In this document: positions 15,848 to 24,430 of the stretch, piece after piece
Layout: each line of letters starts with the position of its first letter
Numbering within the stretch: the stretch's first letter is position 1
Origin: Candidatus Gastranaerophilales bacterium
GTDB lineage: Bacteria; Cyanobacteriota; Vampirovibrionia; Gastranaerophilales; Gastranaerophilaceae
Length of the DNA: 64,000 nucleotides
Assembly: GCA_944325545.1 (NCBI GenBank)
Contig: CALVAM010000002.1
Span: forward strand, 92,669 to 156,668
Direction: 5' to 3'
The notes under the pieces: model-generated
Database searches by the model: none
What the model was told of the DNA's origin: nothing
What the model saw: the letters and a program-made list of their open reading frames with translations, nothing else
Position numbers and translations under genes: made by a program

Positions 15848-17158
15848 ATGTTTTTCAAATTAAAAAATAATGTAAAAGTAACAAAAGATATGGGTTGGTT
15901 AATTCCAGGATTAGAAGTAAAACGTTGGTTTCTTTTAATTTTTATCGGCTCAATTATGATAGTATTAGGTTTTATGGTTCTTGCAAATGTAAGACCAATA
16001 TATTTAACGCTAGAATTAATAAGAAAAGCCGCATTAATCTTGCCATCAAATTTCTTAGCAGCATTATTTATTTTGATTGGTTCGATAATATTTTTCAAAG
16101 GTTGGCAAAAAACAACTTTATCAATTATGGATATGGATTCTAAAAAAGGTAATGATTCTATTTTAGAAAAATTATATCGCAGAAGAAAATTGAATAAAGG
16201 TGCAAAAATAGTAGCGATAGGCGGAGGAACAGGTCTATCAATGTTATTAAGAGGTATAAAAAAATATACCAACAATATTACTGCAATTGTAACAGTAGGT
16301 GATGACGGCGGAAGTTCTGGAAGATTGAGAGAAGAAATGGGAATTCTTCCACCAGGAGATATTAGAAATTGTATTGCTGCATTAGCCGATGATGAAGATT
16401 TAATTACAAAACTTTTTCAATATCGTTTTAAGTATGGAGAAGGTTTAGAAGGGCATAGTTTTGGAAATTTGTTTTTGACTGCATTGTGTGCAATTACTGG
16501 TGATATGGTAAGAGCGGTTAAAGAATCTTCAAATGTATTAAATATAAGAGGTGTCGTTCTTCCTGCAACATTGGATGATATGAAATTGGCTGCAATTTTT
16601 GAAGATGGAAGAATTGTTAAAGGTGAATCTAATATTCCGGAACAACACGGGAAGATTAAAAAATTATTTACGGATCCTGAAGTTTGTCATGCTTTGCCGG
16701 AAGCAATTGCAGCAATTAAGGATGCGGATTTAATAATTTTAGGACCGGGAAGCTTATATACAAGTGTTATTCCGAATTTGCTTGTAGAAGGAATAGTTGA
16801 AGCTATTGAGAAATCTCACGCTAAGAAAATTTATGTATGCAATATTATGACACAACCGGGAGAAACTGATGATTATTCAGTAGCAAGTCACGTAAATGCT
16901 TTGATTGCTCACGCAAAAGGTAAGAAAATTATTGATGCAGTCTTAGTGAATAATTTATTACCTGATAATATTTCAGAAGGATATGCAAAAAGTGGTTCAA
17001 TACCTGTAAGATTGGATATGGAAAACATTGCTCCTATAGGTATTGAAGTTGTATCTCAAAAATTAATTCAAGAAAGTAAAGAAGGTCTTGTCAGACACTG
17101 TTCTAAAAGGGTAGCTAGAGCTGTTTATTACTGGTATAGAAAAGCAACAAAAAAATAA
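15848..17158 (+). CDS. yvcK: YvcK family protein with N-terminal membrane segment
   Basis: This 436-residue protein belongs to the YvcK (gluconeogenesis factor) family. In Bacillus these bind UDP-GlcNAc and are needed for growth on gluconeogenic carbon and for cell-wall homeostasis. Two hydrophobic helices lie at about residues 25-45 and 65-88. The YvcK core starts at about 118 with VAIGGGTGLSMLLRG, then VGDDGGSSGRLR and GDIRNC. The Bacillus protein lacks the membrane part; a membrane-anchored form is the variant I associate with cyanobacteria. It begins four bases after pxpA and ends one base before panB. Confidence 0.9.
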   Translation: MFFKLKNNVKVTKDMGWLIPGLEVKRWFLLIFIGSIMIVLGFMVLANVRPIYLTLELIRKAALILPSNFLAALFILIGSIIFFKGWQKTTLSIMDMDSKKGNDSILEKLYRRRKLNKGAKIVAIGGGTGLSMLLRGIKKYTNNITAIVTVGDDGGSSGRLREEMGILPPGDIRNCIAALADDEDLITKLFQYRFKYGEGLEGHSFGNLFLTALCAITGDMVRAVKESSNVLNIRGVVLPATLDDMKLAAIFEDGRIVKGESNIPEQHGKIKKLFTDPEVCHALPEAIAAIKDADLIILGPGSLYTSVIPNLLVEGIVEAIEKSHAKKIYVCNIMTQPGETDDYSVASHVNALIAHAKGKKIIDAVLVNNLLPDNISEGYAKSGSIPVRLDMENIAPIGIEVVSQKLIQESKEGLVRHCSKRVARAVYYWYRKATKK

Positions 17159-17159
17159 T

Positions 17160-17990
17160 ATGAAAACAATTAATCATTTTAAAAAATTAAAAGCTAATAA
17201 TGAAAAAATTGCAATGCTTACGGCATATGATTATTCTACTGCACAGATTTTAGATAAAATTGATATCGATGGAATATTAGTTGGTGATTCTTTAGCCATG
17301 GTCGCTTTAGGGTACGAAAATACATATAATATTACAATTGATGAAATGTTAGTTTTTGTAAAAGCGGTCGCAAGAGGTGCCAGAAATTCTTTTATCATAG
17401 GTGATATGCCATTTATGAGTTATAATCTTTCTGTCGAACAAGGACTAGAAAATGCTTCTAAAATGATTAAAGCCGGTGCATCTGCTGTTAAAATGGAAGG
17501 TTGTAATGAACATATTATAGCCTTAATTAAAAGAAGCGTAGAATCAGGAATTCCTGTTTTAGGTCATTTGGGATTTACCCCTCAACTTATGAATACAATT
17601 GGCGGACATAAAATTCAAGGAAAAACAAGTAATCAAATTGATATAATTTTAGAAAGTGCTAAAAAACTTCAAGAAGCAGGATGTTTTGCAATTGTATTGG
17701 AACTTATGCCAACAGAGGCTGCTAAATATATTACAGATAATCTCAATATTCCAACAATAGGAATTGGTGCGGGAAAAGATTGTTCGGGACAAATTGTTGT
17801 GACTGATGATATTTTAGGAAAATTTACAGATTTTGTTCCAAAATTCGTGAAAAAATATACAAATTTAAATGAAATAACTTTTAACGCTTTACAAGAATAT
17901 AAAAAAGAAGTTAAAGAAATTATTTTTCCTTCCGATAAAGAGTCTTTTGAACTTGTTTTGGAAGAAAAGATAAAATTAGGGGTAGAATAA
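17160..17990 (+). CDS. panB: 3-methyl-2-oxobutanoate hydroxymethyltransferase
   Basis: This 276-residue enzyme makes ketopantoate from 2-oxoisovalerate with methylenetetrahydrofolate, the first committed step to pantothenate and CoA. Diagnostic segments are LTAYDYSTAQ, GILVGDSLAMVALG (metal aspartate), GDMPFMSY, KMEGC, GHLGFTPQ and IGIGAGKDCSGQ. The usual GDSLGM is GDSLAM here, a mild change. No Shine-Dalgarno separates it from yvcK, one base upstream, so translation is probably coupled. The TAATG overlap with panC shows a tight operon. Confidence 0.95.
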   Translation: MKTINHFKKLKANNEKIAMLTAYDYSTAQILDKIDIDGILVGDSLAMVALGYENTYNITIDEMLVFVKAVARGARNSFIIGDMPFMSYNLSVEQGLENASKMIKAGASAVKMEGCNEHIIALIKRSVESGIPVLGHLGFTPQLMNTIGGHKIQGKTSNQIDIILESAKKLQEAGCFAIVLELMPTEAAKYITDNLNIPTIGIGAGKDCSGQIVVTDDILGKFTDFVPKFVKKYTNLNEITFNALQEYKKEVKEIIFPSDKESFELVLEEKIKLGVE

Positions 17991-18844
17991 TGTTGGTACA
18001 TAAAATTAGTGAAGTAAGAGAAAAAGTAAAAGGATGGGATGGTTTAAAAATAGGGCTTGTTCCGACAATGGGTGCTTTGCATGAAGGTCATTTGAGCCTA
18101 ATAAAAAAGGCAAAAGAAACTTGTGATAAAGTGGTTGTTTCAGTTTTTGTTAATCCTATTCAATTTGGTCCTTCTGAAGATTATGATAAGTATCCGCGTA
18201 CGTTAGAAAATGATATGGAATTATGTAATAAAGAAGGAGTTGATTTAGTTTTTGCACCTTCTCCAAGTGAGATGTATGGTGAAAATATTAGACTTTCTAA
18301 TGATAATTTAACTTATGTTTGTCCTCCATTTTTCTATGTAAATAAATTGTGCGGAAAATCAAGAATTGGGCATTTTGACGGAGTTTGTACCGTTGTTTTA
18401 AAATTGTTCAATATAGTTCAACCGGATTGTGCCTTTTTTGGACAAAAAGACGCTCAACAAGTAATCATAGTTAAAAAAATGGTTAAAGATTTAAATGTTC
18501 CTGTTCAAATTATTCAATGTCCAATTGTAAGAGAAGAATCAGGGTTGGCTTTAAGTTCAAGAAATAAGTATTTAAGTGAAAACGGGAAAAAAGAAGCACT
18601 TGTTCTTAGTCAAATTTTGAATAATATAAAAGCTTGTTATAAAAAAGGAATTACTGATATTGAAGCTTTAAAAGAAACAGCTTATAGTTATTTAAAAGAT
18701 AAACACGAATTAGAATATTTAGAAATCTTAGATAAAAATACTTTGGAAGAAAACAAAAATGCAGATGAAAATTCTATAGCTCTTATAGCTTGCAGAGTAG
18801 AAAATGTTAGACTTATTGATAATATTTATTTAGGAGAAATTTAG
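17990..18844 (+). CDS. panC: Pantothenate synthetase
   Basis: This 284-residue ligase condenses pantoate with beta-alanine using ATP. The nucleotidyltransferase motif PTMGALHEGHLSLIKKA, with HxGH, is at about residues 25-40. FVNPIQFGPSEDYDKYPR, GQKDAQQ and ALSSRNKYL follow in order, as in the family. Its ATG overlaps the panB stop. panD and panE are not in the window. The unknown membrane-protein gene starts immediately after its stop. Confidence 0.96.
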   Translation: MLVHKISEVREKVKGWDGLKIGLVPTMGALHEGHLSLIKKAKETCDKVVVSVFVNPIQFGPSEDYDKYPRTLENDMELCNKEGVDLVFAPSPSEMYGENIRLSNDNLTYVCPPFFYVNKLCGKSRIGHFDGVCTVVLKLFNIVQPDCAFFGQKDAQQVIIVKKMVKDLNVPVQIIQCPIVREESGLALSSRNKYLSENGKKEALVLSQILNNIKACYKKGITDIEALKETAYSYLKDKHELEYLEILDKNTLEENKNADENSIALIACRVENVRLIDNIYLGEI

Positions 18845-19696
18845 ATGCAAAAACTTACATCCAAAAGCTTTGAATTTATAAAAAATATTCTTTATTTTTT
18901 TAAAATATTTGTAATTTTTTCAATATTAATGCTTTTGTTTGAATGGGTGGAACATCTTTTGAATACAAATTGGGCTTGGTTGAATTTCATAAGACCATTA
19001 TTGAATTCTGTATTAAAAATGTCTGAATCCATAAATAAAGGATCAATTAATCTTTTAGGAGCTTTATTTGAATTCAAATATGGCATTGCATTAATTATTT
19101 TCACTGTTATTTATTATGTTATAAATGGTTTAATATTTTTAAATTCTCTATTAGAAAAAATTGTTATAAATACTCAAACTTTATGTAAAAAAATTGAAGA
19201 GGATAGATTTAATAAATCTCTACAGGAAGATATAAATAAAAAACAACGACAAATAAAAAAATTTTCAATAGCAATAAAAACTAAAGCAAAACAAAAATTT
19301 AAGCATCAGGAAATTAATGTAGATATTAGTGAACAAAATGTATTAATGAATAAGTACATAATGGAAAAATTATCGGTTATACCAAAAGAATTTAATGGTG
19401 GATTTTTGTATGAATTTCACGACTTTAACCAGATAGATTCTGTATTAGAAATAATGTTTAAAGTTTTAAAATCAACAGCACCAATAGAATATGCAATAAG
19501 CGTTCAAGTAAATAATAATTATACTTTATTGGAGAAGTTAATGTCATTGGACTATTACGGAAAAATTATAATGTCGTCTGATACATCTTTCAGATATCAA
19601 TTTAATTCTTTGCATAAATATGAGACTTCGCAGGTAGGAATTTTTCAAAATGGTGATCAGACAGTAGAAGTTCATGAATTTAAAGAAATTATGTAG
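18845..19696 (+). CDS. Hypothetical membrane protein, lineage-specific
   Basis: I do not recognise this 283-residue protein. Hydrophobic helices at about residues 10-35 and 72-100 bracket a Trp/Asn-rich loop. A highly charged helical stretch (about 105-160, many Lys and Gln) then leads to a mixed alpha/beta C-terminal domain. The gene abuts panC with no gap, so it is probably cotranscribed with it. The dapA -10 element TATAAT overlaps its stop region. A cytosolic C-terminal domain is inferred from the basic stretch after the second helix. Confidence 0.7.
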   Translation: MQKLTSKSFEFIKNILYFFKIFVIFSILMLLFEWVEHLLNTNWAWLNFIRPLLNSVLKMSESINKGSINLLGALFEFKYGIALIIFTVIYYVINGLIFLNSLLEKIVINTQTLCKKIEEDRFNKSLQEDINKKQRQIKKFSIAIKTKAKQKFKHQEINVDISEQNVLMNKYIMEKLSVIPKEFNGGFLYEFHDFNQIDSVLEIMFKVLKSTAPIEYAISVQVNNNYTLLEKLMSLDYYGKIIMSSDTSFRYQFNSLHKYETSQVGIFQNGDQTVEVHEFKEIM

Positions 19697-19702
19697 TATA
19701 AT
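19697..19702 (+). promoter_or_regulatory. -10 element of dapA overlapping the upstream stop
   Basis: TATAAT lies at the end of the preceding gene, 25 bases before the dapA ATG, with AAGGAG between. Confidence 0.45.
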
Positions 19703-19726
19703 AGGACGGGAAAAAGGAGTTATATT

Positions 19727-20605
19727 ATGAGATATGATGCAGGTGAAGTAATAACGGCAATGGTAACCCCATTTAACGAAAAAAGGGAAATAGATTATGA
19801 AAAAGTAGAAGCACTTGCATATCAATTGGTACATACAGGTTCAGATGCAGTATTAGTAACAGGAACAACCGGCGAATCCCCAACTCTTACACACGAAGAA
19901 GAAATAGAAATTTTAAGCAGTGTAAAAAGAGCTGTTAATAATCAAGGTAAAGTTATTATGGGAACAGGCTCAAATTCAACCGAAACTGCTGTTATGATGG
20001 CAAAATTAGCTCAGAAAGAAGGAGCTGATGCGATTCTGTCAGTTGTCCCTTATTATAATAAGCCTTCACAAGCAGGTATGATAGAACATTTTTCCGCAAT
20101 AGCAGAAGCAGTAGATTTGCCAATTATTTTATATAATATACCATCAAGAACGGGTGTTAATATGTCGGTTGAAACAGTTAAAAATTTGGCAAGAAAATAT
20201 GAAAATATAGTTGCATTAAAACAAAGTTTTGGTGATATGGATGTGGTTACAGAATTAAAGTTAAATTGTCCAAAAGATTTTACAATATATTCTGGTGATG
20301 ATAGTTTGACTCTTCCAATGTTATCAGTTGGTGCTCACGGCGTAATTTCTGTTGCATCGCATTTGTTTGGTAAAGAAATTAAATCTATGATTAGAAATTT
20401 TAAAACCGGAGATTTTATGACTGCAAAAAATATGCATCAAAAATTATATCCGATTTTCAAAAAATTATTTATGGCACCAAACCCTGTTCCAGTAAAAGCA
20501 GCTTTAGCTTATAGAGGAATAATAGAAGAATATGTAAGAAGACCTTTGGTGGAACTTACAAAATCAGAAAAAGCTGAATTAATTTTTACTCTTGATTCAA
20601 TATAA
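19727..20605 (+). CDS. dapA: 4-hydroxy-tetrahydrodipicolinate synthase
   Basis: This 292-residue class I aldolase joins pyruvate and aspartate semialdehyde, opening the lysine/diaminopimelate branch. The Schiff-base lysine is K165 in VALKQS, the catalytic tyrosine Y136 is in LYNIPSRTG, and GTTGESPTL (47-55) binds the pyruvate carboxyl. The related N-acetylneuraminate lyase NanA shares the fold, but GTTGE and PYYNKP favour DapA. KQS replaces the more common KEAS. dapL elsewhere in this window would complete the short aminotransferase route. A consensus-like AAGGAG precedes the ATG. Confidence 0.94.
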   Translation: MRYDAGEVITAMVTPFNEKREIDYEKVEALAYQLVHTGSDAVLVTGTTGESPTLTHEEEIEILSSVKRAVNNQGKVIMGTGSNSTETAVMMAKLAQKEGADAILSVVPYYNKPSQAGMIEHFSAIAEAVDLPIILYNIPSRTGVNMSVETVKNLARKYENIVALKQSFGDMDVVTELKLNCPKDFTIYSGDDSLTLPMLSVGAHGVISVASHLFGKEIKSMIRNFKTGDFMTAKNMHQKLYPIFKKLFMAPNPVPVKAALAYRGIIEEYVRRPLVELTKSEKAELIFTLDSI

Positions 20606-20674
20606 TCAGTCGGGTAAGATATAAATTTTAAGACTTGGATTAAAATTATAGATAATATAATAAGGAGTATATAA

Positions 20675-21982
20675 ATGAAAAACAAATTAATAATGTTTTG
20701 GGCAATTGTAGTGATAGTAATTGCTTCCATTATTACAATTTTCGTTAAACCGACAAAACTAGGCTTAGATTTAGTCGGAGGCTCAAGATTAGTACTTGAA
20801 GCTCAAACAACAGATACAATTGCACAGATTACGCCGGATATGATGGCAAGCTTACAATTTGCAATTGAAAATCGTGTTAATAAACTTGGTGTTTCAGAAA
20901 CAGTAGTTCAAAGAGCAGGCGATAGACGTCTTGTTGTTGAAATTCCGGATGTTTCAGACTTAAACCAAGCAAAAGCATATTTAGGTGAAACAGCAGAATT
21001 AGATTTTAGAAAACCTGTTATGAAAGATGGTGAACCTGAATGGGTTGCGACAGGTTTAACCGGTAAAGATTTATCAAGAGCAAATTTAAGCACCAACTCT
21101 CAAAATGGTCAGTGGGTTGTTGATTTGGAATTTAATAATGAAGGAACTAAAAAATTCGCTGATTTAACAAAACAACTTGTCGGTCAACCAATGGCAATAT
21201 TTTTTAACGGAGAATTACAATCAGCACCTGTAATTAGAGAAGCTATTCCAAGTGGAAGAGCTCAAATTTCAGGTGGCGATAACGGATTTGTTTACGAAGA
21301 AGCTAAGACAATGGTAGATTTGCTAAATGCCGGAGCTTTGCCAATTCCTGCTAAAATAATTGAAGAAAATACAGTTGGTCCGACTTTAGGTGCGGATAGT
21401 ATCGCAAAATCAAAAGTAGCCGGTGCTATAGGGTTAGGTTTTGTAATGCTATTTATGGCTATTTATTATAGAGCACCTGGAGTTATTGCCGATATAGCTT
21501 TGGTAATATATGGATTAATGTTATTTGCTTTATTTAAAGCTATTCCTATTACATTGACTTTAGCAGGTATCGCAGGATTTATTCTTAGTATCGGTATGGC
21601 GGTTGATGCTAATATCTTAATCTTTGAAAGAACTAAAGAAGAATTAAGAGCAGGTAGAACATTATTTACCGCAATTAATTCCGGTTTTGATAGAGCATTT
21701 ACAAGTATTTTTGACTCTAATATGACTACAATTATTACTTGTACAATCCTCTATTACTGCGGAACAAGTATTGTTAGAGGGTTTGCTTTAACTCTTGCAA
21801 TAGGTGTTATAGTTTCAATGTTTAGTGCTATTACAATTACTAAAAATTTCATGCATCTAATTTTTGGAACAGGAAAACTACAACATCCTGAACTCTTCGG
21901 ACTTAGAAAAGATGAAATTAATGAAGGTTTTCAAGCTGTTGAAACTAAACGCGAAAAAGCTAAATTTGGAATTTTAGACTAA
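20675..21982 (+). CDS. secD: Protein translocase subunit SecD
   Basis: This 435-residue inner-membrane protein works with SecF to use the proton-motive force to pull exported proteins across the membrane. An N-terminal helix (about 5-25) is followed by LGLDLVGGSRLVLEA, the periplasmic P1 domain, and a six-helix RND-like block from about 245. The block includes GMAVDANILIFERTKEELRAG, the conserved D-A-N-I-L signature. The protein is shorter than E. coli SecD (615) and matches the compact form of other phyla. TATAAT and AAGGAG lie directly upstream. secF follows after 18 bases. Confidence 0.96.
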   Translation: MKNKLIMFWAIVVIVIASIITIFVKPTKLGLDLVGGSRLVLEAQTTDTIAQITPDMMASLQFAIENRVNKLGVSETVVQRAGDRRLVVEIPDVSDLNQAKAYLGETAELDFRKPVMKDGEPEWVATGLTGKDLSRANLSTNSQNGQWVVDLEFNNEGTKKFADLTKQLVGQPMAIFFNGELQSAPVIREAIPSGRAQISGGDNGFVYEEAKTMVDLLNAGALPIPAKIIEENTVGPTLGADSIAKSKVAGAIGLGFVMLFMAIYYRAPGVIADIALVIYGLMLFALFKAIPITLTLAGIAGFILSIGMAVDANILIFERTKEELRAGRTLFTAINSGFDRAFTSIFDSNMTTIITCTILYYCGTSIVRGFALTLAIGVIVSMFSAITITKNFMHLIFGTGKLQHPELFGLRKDEINEGFQAVETKREKAKFGILD

Positions 21983-22000
21983 TTAAATGAGGATAATAAA

Positions 22001-22960
22001 ATGAAATTAAAATTAGATATAGTAAAAAATAGATTCATATTTCTAGCATTATCTGCTTGCTTATTATTACCAGGGATTGTAGCGATGATTTATTCAACAA
22101 TAACTTATCCGACTCATACTCCATTGAAAGTCGGTATTGATTATACAGGTGGTACAACATTACAATATGGAATTAAAGAAAATATTTCTAATGAAAAATT
22201 AAGTGAAGTAAGAAATAATCTTGAACAAGGCGGCATTGATAATCCATATTTGCAGATTATTCACGTTAACTCTCAAGATAATAATGATTTAAAATCAATT
22301 CTTTCAATAAGAACAAAATTTATTGAAGAAGGTTCTGAAACACAAAATAATATTACTAATATCGTATCTAAAGACTTCAATGGAGCAGAATTAGTTCAAG
22401 TATCCTCTGTTGGACCTACTCTTGGGGTTGAACTTTTTAAAAATTCACTAATTGCATTATCTTTAGCTCTTATTGGAATTATTGCTTATCTAACATTTAG
22501 ATTTCAATTTGATTACGCTTTATCTGCAATATTGGGACTTGTTCACGATACAATATTTGTTCTCGGAGTATTTTCTATATTAGGATTGTTTTATGATGTG
22601 CAAATTGATGCATTGTTTGTAACAGCTTTATTAACTGTAATCGGTTTTTCTGTTCACGATACAATTGTTGTGTTTGACAGAGTTCGTGAAAATTTAAAAT
22701 ATTATTCAAAGAAAATGTCTTTTGGAGAAATTATGAATGCAAGTATTAACCAAACTCTTGCAAGAAGTATTAATACTTCTCTAACTACTCTTATAACTCT
22801 ATTGGCTTTATATTTCTTAGGCGGAGTTACAACTAGAGATTTTGTACTTGCAATGATTTTAGGTATCACTGTTGGTACTTATTCAAGTATCTTCTTCTGT
22901 TCAACTCTTGTTGATATTTGGGAAGATAAAAAAATGATAAAACAAAAAGTTTCAGCTTAA
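22001..22960 (+). CDS. secF: Protein translocase subunit SecF
   Basis: This 319-residue partner of SecD has one N-terminal helix (about 12-33), a short periplasmic domain beginning VGIDYTGGTTLQYG, and five C-terminal helices. The conserved segments are SVGPTLGVELFKNS, LVHDTIFVLG and FSVHDTIVVFDRVREN. Length and motif order fit the family. It is the last gene of the plus-strand run, ending at a strong hairpin. Confidence 0.96.
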   Translation: MKLKLDIVKNRFIFLALSACLLLPGIVAMIYSTITYPTHTPLKVGIDYTGGTTLQYGIKENISNEKLSEVRNNLEQGGIDNPYLQIIHVNSQDNNDLKSILSIRTKFIEEGSETQNNITNIVSKDFNGAELVQVSSVGPTLGVELFKNSLIALSLALIGIIAYLTFRFQFDYALSAILGLVHDTIFVLGVFSILGLFYDVQIDALFVTALLTVIGFSVHDTIVVFDRVRENLKYYSKKMSFGEIMNASINQTLARSINTSLTTLITLLALYFLGGVTTRDFVLAMILGITVGTYSSIFFCSTLVDIWEDKKMIKQKVSA

Positions 22961-22964
22961 TCAT

Positions 22965-23001
22965 AAAAAGGAAAATATTATTAATGATATTTTCCTTTTT
23001 T
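22965..23001 (+). terminator. Intrinsic terminator after secF
   Basis: AAAAAGGAAAATAT and ATATTTTCCTTTTT form a 14-bp stem with a short loop, followed by further T. Confidence 0.8.
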
Positions 23002-23041
23002 ATTAGCAAAAAAATTTATGAGAAGTTTTTAATAAGCAACT

Positions 23042-24430
23042 ATGAAAATTTTACCAATATTTTTTAATAATCAAATATCAAATAGTTATGTTACCAATAA
23101 ATATCAGCCACCTTTAGTTACAAGTCCGCAATTGCAGTGTCTTAAGTGTGACACAGTAACTTTTCAAAGCAAAGCTCATCCTGAAGAAAAATTAAAATTA
23201 TTATTACAATACAAACTTCCGGATTTGTATTCTGATGTAATATTATTGGATAATTCTGTATTGGAAAATGCTTTAAAAAGAAAAATATTTTCTTCTCCGA
23301 TAAAAAATGTAGTAAAATTTTTACAAATGTATAAAAGTTCATTGTTTCCGATAGAAAAACAAGTCTTAAATCTTCTTGAACATTCGGCTTCTAAGCAATC
23401 TAAAAAAACATTGGAACAAGTTATACACGATCAGTTTGCTAAACATAATAAAATTTTGATGGATGAGCAGAAACCTATTTTTGATAAATTAGTTGAATAT
23501 TCTAAAGAAATGCCATCAGATTTAAAACAAGAATTTGACAGTTTAATGGAACTTTATAACAACAAAATTTTGCATAAATCCGTAATTGTTCCGTTTAGTG
23601 TAAAAGAGTTTAAATATAAACTTGATAGAATTTCAGAAAGTATTAGAAGCAGAAATATCAGAAAAGAACGTCAAGTAATGCAAAAATTGCTTAAAATGAC
23701 AGAAAATTTTATAAACTCTAAAGAACACGTAATACAAGAAAAAACAAATACTAAAAAACGTTCAATTGCCAATAAAAAACCGAAAGATTTGACTAAGCAT
23801 AATGCAGAAGTTTTAAGACAGATGGAGAAAGTTTTGAATAGCTCTTCATTAAAAGATGATAGAGAACTCAATAATTTATTTATCATGTCAAAATCACAAA
23901 TATATAAAATTCCTACATTACATCCGTTTAAAAGAAAGTCATTTATTTATAATCTTAATAAAATAACTTCTAAATTGGAGGATCAAAAATTAGGTAATTT
24001 AATAATAAAAACAGCATTAGAACTTCCAACTTCTAAAAATTCACTATCAGCTTTTATTGTTAATGAAGCCTTAAATTCATCCGAAAAAATAGGTTATGAC
24101 CTATTAGTTAATTCATTAGGCACAATAGAACACATAAAACCTCAAATAAAAGGCGGAGAAGATGAATTAAATAATATGGCTTTAGCATCAAAATACAAAA
24201 ATAATACCAGAGCTCATACTGCAATTTCAACTCTCATGAGAAAAGAACCACACCTATACGAAACATTCCAAAAACATATTGATAGATTAGTCGAATTATA
24301 CAATACCGGAATATTCCGAAAAATAGGCTTATCTAAAGGCTACATTACAAACCTAGCATATACTCTAGAAAACTTATCTCCGGAAGAAAATCCTCTAAAA
24401 ATAGATTTATCAAAATTAGAAAAAATTTAA
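23042..24430 (+). CDS. Hypothetical protein with HNH-like motif near the C-terminus
   Basis: The 462-residue protein has no family I can name. Residues about 1-45 are polar and end with DTVTFQSK; a long charged helical region follows to about 340. At about 360-395 it carries EHIKPQ, GGEDELNNMALAS and NNTRAHTAIS, the spacing of an HNH nuclease core (E/D-H, then GG..L.N, then N..R). The zinc-knuckle CxxC pairs common in HNH proteins are missing, so it may be an inactive or divergent version. No signal peptide is seen. No Shine-Dalgarno of note precedes the ATG. It is convergent with the next gene, whose stop overlaps by four bases. Confidence 0.65.
   Translation: MKILPIFFNNQISNSYVTNKYQPPLVTSPQLQCLKCDTVTFQSKAHPEEKLKLLLQYKLPDLYSDVILLDNSVLENALKRKIFSSPIKNVVKFLQMYKSSLFPIEKQVLNLLEHSASKQSKKTLEQVIHDQFAKHNKILMDEQKPIFDKLVEYSKEMPSDLKQEFDSLMELYNNKILHKSVIVPFSVKEFKYKLDRISESIRSRNIRKERQVMQKLLKMTENFINSKEHVIQEKTNTKKRSIANKKPKDLTKHNAEVLRQMEKVLNSSSLKDDRELNNLFIMSKSQIYKIPTLHPFKRKSFIYNLNKITSKLEDQKLGNLIIKTALELPTSKNSLSAFIVNEALNSSEKIGYDLLVNSLGTIEHIKPQIKGGEDELNNMALASKYKNNTRAHTAISTLMRKEPHLYETFQKHIDRLVELYNTGIFRKIGLSKGYITNLAYTLENLSPEENPLKIDLSKLEKI

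Noticed and set aside
15895..16143. 82-codon ORF inside yvcK on the same strand
   Set aside because: It is a shifted-frame shadow of the membrane segment of yvcK.
17669..18001. 110-codon minus-strand ORF opposite panB
   Set aside because: Antisense shadow of panB; no independent promoter or ribosome site.
19727..20605. N-acetylneuraminate lyase (NanA), which would complete the nanE pathway
   Set aside because: GTTGE, PYYNKP and the biosynthetic context favour DapA.
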